Below, in pieces: positions 1 through 6,109 of a DNA stretch of 6,109 nucleotides. Made by a program: the position numbers and the translations under genes. This stretch comes from Ignavibacteria bacterium UBA4661 (GTDB lineage Bacteria; Bacteroidota; Ignavibacteria; Kapaibacteriales; UBA4661). Numbering within the stretch: the first letter of the stretch is position 1; each line of letters opens with the position of its first letter. The notes beneath the pieces were generated by a model. It searched no databases. It was not told where the DNA came from and was given only the letters and a program-made list of their open reading frames with translations. Where the stretch lies: contig DHLT01000256.1 of assembly GCA_002405405.1 (NCBI GenBank), forward strand, positions 2,396 through 8,504, in the 5' to 3' direction.

Positions 1-48
1 AATGACGAGGGGAAAGATGCAACCAACATGTAGGGGTGAACTGCTTGC

Positions 49-66
49 ACTGAGGTTGTCGAAGTG
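49..66 (+). repeat. Degenerate half copy of the 104-169 repeat arm
   Basis: The 18 bases ACTGAGGTTGTCGAAGTG match 15 of 18 positions of the left arm of the downstream inverted repeat (108-125). They include the shared core TTGTCGAAG. No matching right arm follows, so this looks like a decayed or truncated copy of the same repeat family. It is too short to say more. Confidence 0.5.
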
Positions 67-103
67 TGTGTTCGCCTATGCAACTATTTGTTTTTTGGAA
101 ACC

Positions 104-169
104 GTTCGCTGAGCTTGTCGAAGCGCGGTGTCCTCGTTTCAATTGTACGCTTCGACAGGCTCAGCGAAC
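104..169 (+). repeat. Long inverted repeat, possible terminator
   Basis: Two 22-base arms (104-125 and 148-169) are reverse complements except at one position, where a T faces a G and would form a U-G wobble in RNA. The loop is 22 bases. The arm core is the CTTCGACAAGCTCAGCG type of palindrome, which I recall as a common dispersed intergenic repeat in many environmental bacteria. The stem is followed by a T-run (171-175), so on the + strand it could also terminate transcription of a gene ending before the window. No comparable T-run follows on the - strand. Whether it is chiefly a mobile REP-like repeat or a terminator cannot be decided from one copy. Confidence 0.75.
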
Positions 170-180
170 ATTTTTATTGA

Positions 181-228
181 TGCGAGGGCAATGAGATTGC
201 CGCGCTTCACTCGCAATGACGATTGCGA
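181..228. repeat. Compound palindromic repeat
   Basis: Three palindromes are nested or overlapping here. TGCGAG (181-186) pairs with CTCGCA (210-215). Inside it, GGCAAT (187-192) pairs with ATTGCC (196-201) across a 3-base loop. TCGCAAT (211-217) pairs with ATTGCGA (222-228) across a 4-base loop. The second and third pairings cannot both coexist with the outer one, so the RNA or single-stranded DNA could switch between two folds. The segment from GAGATTGCCGCGCTTC to CGCAATGACG resembles a second widespread dispersed repeat type, recalled from general experience rather than searched. Confidence 0.65.
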
Positions 229-355
229 ATGATTCTATCGTTAAGAAATACATATCATTGCAATCTCAACCTACAATCTCACTGACTGGTTTGCAGGATG
301 GCGAGTCAATCACAACAAGAGAATTCATACCCGCAGAAAAGTTATCTTCAAATAA

Positions 356-371
356 TGTGATTTTTTACACG
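356..371 (+). promoter_or_regulatory. Degenerate Crp/Fnr-like site
   Basis: TGTGA (356-360), six T residues, then ACACG (367-371). Compared with the Crp consensus TGTGA-N6-TCACA, the left half is perfect and the right half matches at 3 of 5 positions; GTG and CAC keep the right spacing. It lies exactly 32 bases upstream of the perfect site at 388, about three helical turns, so two dimers could bind the same DNA face. By itself the match would be unremarkable in AT-rich DNA; the pairing gives it weight. Confidence 0.35.
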
Positions 372-387
372 AAATTGGTTCGTATTT

Positions 388-403
388 TGTGATTTTTATC
401 ACA
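388..403 (+). promoter_or_regulatory. Perfect Crp/Fnr-family operator candidate
   Basis: The 16 bases TGTGATTTTTATCACA form a perfect 6-base inverted repeat around TTTT and match the Crp consensus TGTGA-N6-TCACA at all ten informative positions. The site ends 20 bases before the ATG of the AAA_14/DUF4143 ATPase. A TATTTT stretch at 383-388 could be a -10-like element touching its left edge. So close to the start codon, the site would more naturally block than activate transcription. The regulator is not in the window. A plain RNA hairpin is the alternative reading. Confidence 0.55.
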
Positions 404-423
404 TTCCTTAAAGAAGTGATTGT

Positions 424-1785
424 ATGATGTTTTTTAAACGTACAGCTCTTACTCACTTACGAGCATGGCAATCACGCACTGATCGCAAGCCACTCTTGTT
501 GCAAGGGGCGCGACAAGTTGGCAAAACTGCTCTGCTGAAACACTTTGGTGAAGAGGCATTTTCTGATGTTGCGTATTTCAACTTTGAGGTGCAACGCTCC
601 TTGCATAGTCTATTTGCAGAACAGACTACCATGCGTACCATACTCGATACACTATCGATATTGCATGGTCGCCCTCTTCAGCCACACACAACGCTGATAA
701 TTTTTGATGAAATTCAAGAATCGCCTTCTGCGCTCCGATGGCTCAAATACTTTGCCGAAGAAGCACCGGACTACGCTATTGCAAGTGCGGGATCACTGCT
801 TGGCATTACCTTAGGGCGCGAACGTACTTTTCCTGTTGGCAAGGTTGAATTTTTGACGATTAATCCCCTTACTTTTTTTGAATATCTTGATACGGTCGAA
901 CCCGCGCTCTGCAACTATCTTCGGCAGATGCAAATGATTCAACCAATTCCCGATATTCTCCGCGAGCGTTTGCTCAATATGTTTCGCACCTTCCTCTTGA
1001 CAGGTGGAATGCCCGAACCGGCGCGCATTCTTGCCGAAACGCACGATATTACCCATGCCGAAAAAACTCTACGCGATATTCTCATGGCATATCGATTGGA
1101 CTTTGCAAAACATGCACCCACCAAAGACAATCCGAAAATCACGTATCTGTGGGATTCACTGCCGGCACAATTGGGGCGCGATAACAAGAAATTTCTCTAT
1201 CAATCAGCAAAACCGGGCGCACGCGCACGCGAGTATGAAGATGCTCTTCTGTGGCTTGTGCAAGCCGGATTAGTACACAAAGTGTATCGCACCGTAAAAC
1301 CTCATTTACCACTCTCGGCGTATGATGATCTCACGGCATTCAAGCTCTACGCACTTGATGTTGGCATTCTCCGCATCATGGCGCAATTGGATGCACGAAG
1401 TATGCTGGAGCGCAAACCGCTTTTTACCGAATTCAAGGGTTCGCTCACGGAAAACTATGTGTTACAATCTCTGACAGCGCAATTTCCTATTCCCTTGCGC
1501 TACTGGACATCGAATGCGCAAGCAGAAGTTGATTTCCTGCTCCAACATCAGGACATGATTATCCCTATCGAAGTAAAAGCAGATGAAAATATCCGCAGTA
1601 AAAGTCTGTCCGTGTATCATCAGCAATTTCAGCCACCAATCCGCGTGCGGTTTTCTTTGCGAAATCTCTCCTTCGATGGTGGTCTACTCAATATCCCGCT
1701 CTATTGTACTGATGCTACGCAGAACTTGATCGATGTGTGCGGGAGTATGCTTTCCGTTGCAAGTATCCCAACGCACGAAAGATGA
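424..1785 (+). CDS. AAA_14 / DUF4143 family ATPase
   Basis: This is a 453-aa cytoplasmic P-loop ATPase of the widespread AAA_14 plus DUF4143 family, whose cellular role is unsettled. Visible motifs are Walker A GARQVGKT (28-35), Walker B LIIFDE (91-96), a sensor-like SAGSLLG (121-127), and the family signatures FPVGKVEFL, PLTFFEYL and GGMPEP (194-199). The C-terminal half carries the DUF4143 hallmarks Y-R-L-D-F (223-227), GARAREYEDALLWL (265-278) and KLYALDVG (307-314). It ends in a restriction-endonuclease-like pattern: E343 in GSLTENYV, D370 in EVDF, and E383-V-K385. The gene looks intact and slightly longer than usual for the family. ATG 424 is the first possible start, since an in-frame TAA lies at 409-411; ATG 427 is an alternative. 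Only a weak AAAGAAG (410-416) could serve as ribosome binding site. It stands alone, preceded by Crp-like sites and repeats and convergent with the envelope operon. No toxin, antitoxin or nuclease partner is adjacent. Confidence 0.93.
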   Translation: MMFFKRTALTHLRAWQSRTDRKPLLLQGARQVGKTALLKHFGEEAFSDVAYFNFEVQRSLHSLFAEQTTMRTILDTLSILHGRPLQPHTTLIIFDEIQESPSALRWLKYFAEEAPDYAIASAGSLLGITLGRERTFPVGKVEFLTINPLTFFEYLDTVEPALCNYLRQMQMIQPIPDILRERLLNMFRTFLLTGGMPEPARILAETHDITHAEKTLRDILMAYRLDFAKHAPTKDNPKITYLWDSLPAQLGRDNKKFLYQSAKPGARAREYEDALLWLVQAGLVHKVYRTVKPHLPLSAYDDLTAFKLYALDVGILRIMAQLDARSMLERKPLFTEFKGSLTENYVLQSLTAQFPIPLRYWTSNAQAEVDFLLQHQDMIIPIEVKADENIRSKSLSVYHQQFQPPIRVRFSLRNLSFDGGLLNIPLYCTDATQNLIDVCGSMLSVASIPTHER

Positions 1786-1790
1786 ATATA

Positions 1791-1829
1791 ACCTACTTGC
1801 CAACAGCCATCTGTTTGGCAGGTGGTTTT
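1791..1829 (+). terminator. Candidate terminator of the ATPase gene
   Basis: Bases 1798-1806 (TGCCAACAG) pair with 1811-1820 (CTGTTTGGCA) as a 9-bp stem with one bulged T and a CCAT loop. ACC (1791-1793) and GGT (1821-1823) can extend it beyond an internal loop. TTTT follows at 1826-1829 on the + strand, a few bases after the stem, which is short for a strong intrinsic terminator. The hairpin lies inside the last codons and stop codon of the convergent 1002-aa gene. On the - strand no real T-run follows, so it would serve that gene less well. Confidence 0.4.
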
Positions 1830-4801
1830 CGACAGCAATCCGATTCGATAAAAATTGTACCCGCAAATGTTACCTGATGAACTTTGACATCTAAACGCCG
1901 AACACCTGCATACTGAAAGTACATCGAACGATCATACTCTTGTTGCTCACGACTCGATGGATTGGTGCGGTCGATCTGCTCGCCTTTCATCAGTAGAATA
2001 ATTGCACGTGAACCGAATTTTTTGCGATACTCCTCCACATCGCTTTCCTGATCGGCAAAAAGTATCATATTCTCTTTTTCGAGTTGGCGAAAAGATTTGT
2101 CTTTGCGCATCCGTTTGAGAATTTCCTGATACCCGAAGTAGGCACGAAGCTTTGAGAGCGTGTCGTTATTGTCCGCTCTTGACATATCGCCTGCCTGATA
2201 CCCGCCAAGCCAAGCACCGGACTGCACTTGCACATGCTCTAAAGATATTTGTCGGCTTGCAGAATCATAGCGTCCTGCTACATAGCGCACATGTTCGTGT
2301 TGTTTGTCAAGCGGAGCGTATCGCACCGAAGGATGAATCGGGCGAAAATCGCTCAAGGCAATAATCTCAACAATCAGACGCTGTGTAGTGTCTTTGGTAC
2401 GAGCGCGCCAACCCAAAAAGCGTGGAATCAAGTCTTTGGTCAAGCGCGAAGCCATCTCATCGAGATCACGACTGACTGTTGCGGCATAGTCTGCATACTT
2501 CGTACGCTGTCGCGCATAGAGCTTTGTATTGACCGGCTCGGTTGTGCCTTTTTTTGCACCACCATAAATCGAATTTTGCGGATGTAATTCGACATAGCTT
2601 GCACCATTATTTTTTGCTGAAAGTACGCTCAAGTGTCGATTGATATTCTCTTTGGTATTTACTTCCCAAAATGCTGTTTGGTAGTACGGTACACGCTTAT
2701 CAAAGCGGAGTGTATCATTGATGGTAGCGTAAGTACATTCGGGCTTGACCACAAAGGTAGGGCGAACAAAAATCGTATCGAAGATACGTAGTGTATCCGG
2801 CACTCTACCATTGCGAATGAGATTTTCAAACAGGAAATAACCCGCCATGCGTGTTTTGAGCGATGCGGCGCGCTCTGTAAGATTTTCAATGAGAACACTG
2901 TCATTCCCGCCACGCGACACTGTGCGAAGCGTAACAGTGCTATCACGTAAAATTTTCGTGCGTTTTTCGGTCATTTGCACCATGTAGCTTCCATTGGGCA
3001 GAGTCTCAATAATTTTAGGCAAGGAAAACTTTTTACCAATGCCCGCCGTATCGGTTTGCGTCAAAACTCGTTGAAGTAGAACTTGCATATCCTGAGGTGT
3101 TACCGTCAGAGTATAGGTGCTGTCGTATGGCGAAACAACTTCTCTGTAGGCGATATTTTTTACCACAGTATCTTGGCGAATGTACTTGCGCGACACATAG
3201 CGATACATGAGCGAATCACGATTTGGCAAACACTCGACAGTATTGTAGAGTGAACCACCTTTTGCAGTGTATCCGCGCAAACCGTCATTGACATTAGCAA
3301 TCACAAAGGATGTTTGGCGTGTCGAGATGGTGTACGCCGTATCGCCACTACCCGCTTGCGAAGCAAAGAGGAGTCGTCCGGTCGAAGCCGCTCCGGTTGT
3401 TTCTGCACGTCCGGTTGTTATCGAGATTTCAGGCGATGGCACCGGACTTGCGGGATTTGTTTCATCTACCAAAGTAACAGTAACGATTGCCGGCACAGGG
3501 ATTGTAGGGATACATGCCAAATTCAACTTTTCTTGCCATGGCAATTTGTAAATATCAAACCCACCAACATTCTTGATCGGAGCCGCAGGGTCGGCAATAG
3601 CGGTGTCACGATTTGATGCAAAGTACACATCGAATGGAGGCACTTTGCCGATATGTGGTTTTGGAATAAATGGAAACCACTCATCGGATTTTACGCGATT
3701 GACTTCGCCCGACAGTGCGCGAACTCCTGCACTATCAACCGTTACGATTTGGCGTGTCCAGTCTATCGAAAGCCCAACTGCATAGATGTCAAATTCACCA
3801 TGCCGATCACTTGCAAAAAGCAGTTGAGGCGTTATTTCCGAACAGAACAGATAGGGCGTGTATTCTTGGCTAATGGTATTGATATTACTTTCTTTAGTAG
3901 AGCGTAGGAGATCTGTTTCGGCAAAGTTTTTTACTGCCGACCATGACCACTTCCGCGATGCTTTGTCGTATCGTCCAAACACATAATACAAGTCGGCATT
4001 GCCGTAGTACCGCTCGCCGGAGGAGAAAACATGCTCACCATTGCGATATGGCATACAATACCCCGCAGTATAGCCCGCAGTATGCTTACCATATTTGTAG
4101 CGGGTTTTTCGTTCAGAGGAAAAAACAAGCAGAACCGAGTCGCCAGCAAAGTTTGTTCCCACGGTCGGGCGGCTATCCCAAGCAGAAGAGTTAATTGCCT
4201 CGCCTAAATTCTCTGCACGAATTTTGACAGAGTCGCGCTTACCTGAGGCACTCATGAGTGTATCGGTGAGAAAGAAATAAACATCACTCCCTCCTACTAC
4301 TTTACCCTCACGGCTCAGTTCGTTGCTCGAAACTGTCATACGCACTTCTTTGGTTGGTTCGGGTGCATGACCCGTAGCAAAAAAACCAAGCTCAGCCGTA
4401 AGGAAGGATACAGCACCGTCATTGAAAAGACGGCGCGTAAAATAGAGCCGTCCATCTTTATCAGCTTGTAATTTCGAATTGATATACCACCGATATACGG
4501 TTTCGAGAGTATCTGAGTTACGAGGACCACGTTTGGATGTGAAATACAAAGAGGTTGTATCAGGCGAGATGAATGGTGCATAATCGTCTGAAGGCGAATT
4601 GACCAACAGACCAAAATTACCTTTGGGAAGCACTGAGGGCTTTGTGGGAACACTCTCTGTCGGTTTTGTTTGCGTTATTTCTTTTGCACCGGAACACCCG
4701 GCAATCACACCCAAGACCGCACAGAGAAAAGCAAAAACAGATAGCCAATAGCATGAACGAAAAAACAGTAGTCGCATAGCGTGTAAAAAAGATAACATCA
4801 T
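1793..4801 (-). CDS. PD40 beta-propeller lipoprotein with OmpA-like end
   Basis: This 1002-aa predicted lipoprotein has a signal peptide with lipobox I-A-G-C, giving a lipidated Cys36. A start at M9 (codon 4777-4775) would give a more usual signal peptide than the first ATG; neither has a clear ribosome binding site. PD40-type repeats run from about 66 to 421: DDYAPFISPDTTSLYFTSKR (72-91), VLLVFSSER (223-231), QLLFASDRHGEFDIYAV (326-342) and VYFASNRD...GGFDIYKL (392-420). Residues about 438-515 look like a carboxypeptidase-regulatory-like beta domain. Residues about 520-755 are unrecognised and beta-rich. The C-terminus (about 775-985) looks like a strongly diverged OmpA-like peptidoglycan-binding domain: LIVEIIALSD (809-818), TLSKLRA (881-887) and GVRRLDVKV (966-974). 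The order propeller, regulatory-like domain, OmpA-like domain recalls PorE of the type IX secretion system, but the TPR part is missing. It is the last gene of the operon, 54 bases after the 311-aa lipoprotein. Propeller and lipoprotein are firm; the OmpA assignment is inference. Confidence 0.85.
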   Translation of the reverse strand: MMLSFLHAMRLLFFRSCYWLSVFAFLCAVLGVIAGCSGAKEITQTKPTESVPTKPSVLPKGNFGLLVNSPSDDYAPFISPDTTSLYFTSKRGPRNSDTLETVYRWYINSKLQADKDGRLYFTRRLFNDGAVSFLTAELGFFATGHAPEPTKEVRMTVSSNELSREGKVVGGSDVYFFLTDTLMSASGKRDSVKIRAENLGEAINSSAWDSRPTVGTNFAGDSVLLVFSSERKTRYKYGKHTAGYTAGYCMPYRNGEHVFSSGERYYGNADLYYVFGRYDKASRKWSWSAVKNFAETDLLRSTKESNINTISQEYTPYLFCSEITPQLLFASDRHGEFDIYAVGLSIDWTRQIVTVDSAGVRALSGEVNRVKSDEWFPFIPKPHIGKVPPFDVYFASNRDTAIADPAAPIKNVGGFDIYKLPWQEKLNLACIPTIPVPAIVTVTLVDETNPASPVPSPEISITTGRAETTGAASTGRLLFASQAGSGDTAYTISTRQTSFVIANVNDGLRGYTAKGGSLYNTVECLPNRDSLMYRYVSRKYIRQDTVVKNIAYREVVSPYDSTYTLTVTPQDMQVLLQRVLTQTDTAGIGKKFSLPKIIETLPNGSYMVQMTEKRTKILRDSTVTLRTVSRGGNDSVLIENLTERAASLKTRMAGYFLFENLIRNGRVPDTLRIFDTIFVRPTFVVKPECTYATINDTLRFDKRVPYYQTAFWEVNTKENINRHLSVLSAKNNGASYVELHPQNSIYGGAKKGTTEPVNTKLYARQRTKYADYAATVSRDLDEMASRLTKDLIPRFLGWRARTKDTTQRLIVEIIALSDFRPIHPSVRYAPLDKQHEHVRYVAGRYDSASRQISLEHVQVQSGAWLGGYQAGDMSRADNNDTLSKLRAYFGYQEILKRMRKDKSFRQLEKENMILFADQESDVEEYRKKFGSRAIILLMKGEQIDRTNPSSREQQEYDRSMYFQYAGVRRLDVKVHQVTFAGTIFIESDCCRKPPAKQMAVGK

Positions 4802-4855
4802 AAAAAGTCGGAAGAAATAGAAGAGCTATAAACTCTTGATAAAGTGCACCATAGA

Positions 4856-5791
4856 TTATGGAACAGTGGGAACGGGTGGACAACCGCCACTCGGAATTGC
4901 TTGAGCAAATTTGATTGTTACACGCTGAAGAAACGGTGTCGCCGTACTTTGGCGCACATCCTCGATGAGCAGAATAAATTCCAATCCATTGATCGCACGA
5001 TAGTAGTAGTAATCACCCACAGCGACTTCGATATCGGTTGTTTCAAATTGCCGAATGATCGACTGACCTGTTAGCGTACTGCCCGCACCTGTGAGAATAG
5101 TTTGCAGTTGTGAGAGCAACGCCGTTGTATTGTTGGTGGTAAAGACTGTACCACCATCGGCTGAGAGAACCGTCCATTGTACCGTACCAACCGGTGCATT
5201 AATCGTTTGAGTACGGCGATTGGTCATGGTTGCACCAAATGCCGATGCAATGGCACTAATTACTTGCACAGCAGATTGCGATGGCAGAATATCTCGCACA
5301 CGTTGTCCAAACAAATTAGCATCCGCAGAAAATGCAAATCGACGAGGTACACCCGTAAGCAAGGACAATGGTTCGGTAGAGGTCGCAAGTGGTCCTTCGA
5401 GCGTACCGCCAAAACGAAGCAAAGCACGCGCATTAGCAGTTCCCTGACCGCCTGTACCAATAACAATGATGTCGCTATTGAGCAAAGAATTTTGCGGATA
5501 CTGTGTGGTCATGCGCAAGCGCAATGTTGTACCAATGATCGGCACCTCGCGTGTCAGTGCTTGACCATTTTGAACACGAAAATCATTCGGCAAATCGCCG
5601 GAACTTTGGATGTCCGAAGGAAATCGATATGTATGCACCGAATAGTCAGGTGCAGGCACGGTTGTAAATGTTGGATTGAATCGTGTGATCGTTACTTCAC
5701 GGACACGAGTATCCACATTCGTTTCAAACACAAATTCCGGGCAACAACTTGTCAGGAATCCTGCACTGATGAGAATCAAGAGAAAGCGCAT
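4856..5791 (-). CDS. Unrecognised lipoprotein
   Basis: I do not recognise a family for this 311-aa protein. It starts with a short, clear lipoprotein signal peptide, MRFLLILISAGFLTSC, with lipobox L-T-S-C and lipidated Cys16; Cys17 follows directly and one further Cys (304) lies near the end. The mature part looks mostly beta-stranded and rich in Thr, Ser and Asn. Features are a Gly-rich turn IGTGGQGTA (111-119), a predicted Ala-rich helix around 172-187 and a YYYY run (261-264). The segment VGDYYYYRAINGLEFILLIEDV (258-279) reads as a small beta hairpin. No enzyme motif is visible. The ATG at 5791 is supported by the signal peptide; no Shine-Dalgarno sequence precedes it. It lies 28 bases after the beta-barrel gene and 54 before the PD40 lipoprotein gene, so an envelope role with these neighbours is likely. 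Location is well supported; function is unknown. Confidence 0.8.
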   Translation of the reverse strand: MRFLLILISAGFLTSCCPEFVFETNVDTRVREVTITRFNPTFTTVPAPDYSVHTYRFPSDIQSSGDLPNDFRVQNGQALTREVPIIGTTLRLRMTTQYPQNSLLNSDIIVIGTGGQGTANARALLRFGGTLEGPLATSTEPLSLLTGVPRRFAFSADANLFGQRVRDILPSQSAVQVISAIASAFGATMTNRRTQTINAPVGTVQWTVLSADGGTVFTTNNTTALLSQLQTILTGAGSTLTGQSIIRQFETTDIEVAVGDYYYYRAINGLEFILLIEDVRQSTATPFLQRVTIKFAQAIPSGGCPPVPTVP

Positions 5792-5819
5792 AGAACTACG
5801 AAGAAGAAATGGACGATGA

Positions 5820-6109
5820 TTAGAATGTTACACCAAGTCGGAAGCGAAGCATATCAATACGCCGAACCGATGGTAAATTGGAGAATCCGAAGGCAACACG
5901 CTCTTCGCCGATAGCAAGCGAACGGTAGCCAATATCGAATGCTACATCCATACTGCGCGACACGGGAATTTCAAGACCTGCACCAAAACCAAAGGTGAGA
6001 GGTAGCCCCATATTGAAATCGATTTGCCCGTTCGACTGCAAATAATTCACATAGCGAGCGCAGTCATTACAGTTAGGATTCAAATTAAAATTCAAGGCAT
6101 TGCGCGTAG
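5820..6109 (-). CDS. Outer-membrane beta-barrel protein, C-terminal part
   Basis: The frame is open to the window edge, so the start of this gene lies beyond 6109. The TTG at 6095 is only an in-frame codon and there is no reason to take it as the start. About 95 residues are visible. They show alternating polar and non-polar strands typical of small outer-membrane barrels: LPLTFGFGAGLEIPVS, MDVAFDIGYRSLAIG and IDMLRFRLGVTF. The chain ends in Phe, as expected for the barrel assembly signal. A C-x2-C pair (CNDC) sits in a predicted loop before the first of these strands and could form a disulfide. The best guess is the general OMP beta-barrel (OmpA/OmpW-like) group; the end does not look like PorP/SprF. 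It is the first visible gene of the three-gene envelope unit, so the promoter is outside the window. Confidence 0.75.
   Translation of the reverse strand, partial: TRNALNFNLNPNCNDCARYVNYLQSNGQIDFNMGLPLTFGFGAGLEIPVSRSMDVAFDIGYRSLAIGEERVAFGFSNLPSVRRIDMLRFRLGVTF

Larger units (their letters stand above)
1..423. other. Gene-free region with repeats and operator candidates
   Basis: No convincing coding region lies here on either strand. The left half (about 1-228) is made of palindromic or repeat-derived sequence, listed separately. Bases 229-350 show little apart from a short direct repeat, CAATCTCA at 261-268 and again at 274-281, in an AT-rich stretch. The right end (351-423) holds two Crp/Fnr-like palindromes and the leader of the downstream ATPase gene. 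The first bases (AATGACGA, 1-8) match 215-222, so another copy of the 181-228 repeat may end at the window edge; eight bases alone are weak support. Confidence 0.7.

Noticed and set aside
78..194. A 38-codon open frame on the + strand starting at ATG 78
   Set aside because: It runs straight through the inverted repeat arms and ends in the next palindrome, has no ribosome binding site and encodes no recognisable protein. It is a by-product of the repeat.
1..228. CRISPR array
   Set aside because: The repeats are of different kinds, unevenly spaced and palindromic. There is no regular repeat-spacer pattern and no cas gene.
424..1785. The ATPase as part of a multi-gene defence system
   Set aside because: The nuclease-like C-terminal pattern is shared across the whole DUF4143 family. 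The gene has no same-strand partner in the window, so nothing here supports a defence role.
2249..2587. Open frames on the + strand inside the PD40 lipoprotein gene (for example 2249-2587 and 3314-3616)
   Set aside because: They lie wholly within a well-supported - strand gene, overlap one another in different frames and show no motifs.
4821..4837. Small inverted repeat AAGAG/CTCTT between the two lipoprotein genes
   Set aside because: It has only a 5-bp stem with a 7-base loop and no solid T-run. It is too weak to call a terminator, and the two genes look co-transcribed.
5177..5914. A 245-codon open frame on the + strand opposite the 311-aa lipoprotein and the barrel gene
   Set aside because: Its product is rich in Cys, Arg, His and Thr with no domain pattern. 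The - strand frames have a clean signal peptide, lipobox and beta-strand pattern, so this is an antisense shadow.
6093..6095. TTG as the start of the barrel gene
   Set aside because: The frame stays open upstream to the window edge and the region shows no signal peptide, so this is an internal codon of a truncated gene.

Overview
The window looks like a chromosomal segment from a Gram-negative bacterium of the Bacteroidota/Chlorobi (FCB) side of the tree. The evidence is a lipoprotein that combines PD40-type beta-propeller motifs with a probable, strongly diverged OmpA-like C-terminus. There is also a small outer-membrane beta-barrel protein ending in Phe, and none of the complete genes has a strong Shine-Dalgarno sequence. 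The assignment is inference, since no rRNA or other marker gene is present.

Layout. Bases 1-423 hold no credible gene. They carry a cluster of intergenic repeats: a half copy at 49-66, a long near-perfect inverted repeat at 104-169 followed by a T-run, and a compound palindrome at 181-228. Nearer the first gene are two Crp/Fnr-like operator candidates, a degenerate one at 356-371 and a perfect one at 388-403. Bases 424-1785 (+) encode a canonical AAA_14/DUF4143 ATPase of 453 aa. It meets the next gene tail to tail, 7 bases apart, with a candidate terminator hairpin lying inside the end of that opposing gene.

Bases 1793-6109 (-) form one apparent transcription unit, read from right to left. 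First comes the C-terminal end of an outer-membrane beta-barrel protein, whose 5' part lies outside the window. Next, after 28 bases, is an unrecognised 311-aa lipoprotein. Last, after 54 bases, is a 1002-aa lipoprotein with a PD40 propeller, a probable carboxypeptidase-regulatory-like beta domain and a diverged OmpA-like end. All three products should sit in the cell envelope. The likeliest reading is an outer-membrane/periplasmic assembly with the large protein possibly touching peptidoglycan. Its domain order recalls PorE of the type IX secretion system without the TPR part, but no other type IX gene is visible here.

The ATPase gene has no functional link to the envelope operon that I can see and looks like an independent accessory gene. 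I see no tRNA, rRNA, CRISPR array, transposase or recognisable new defence system. The points most worth a second look are the paired operators before the ATPase, the repeat cluster, and the diverged OmpA-like end together with its orphan lipoprotein neighbour.
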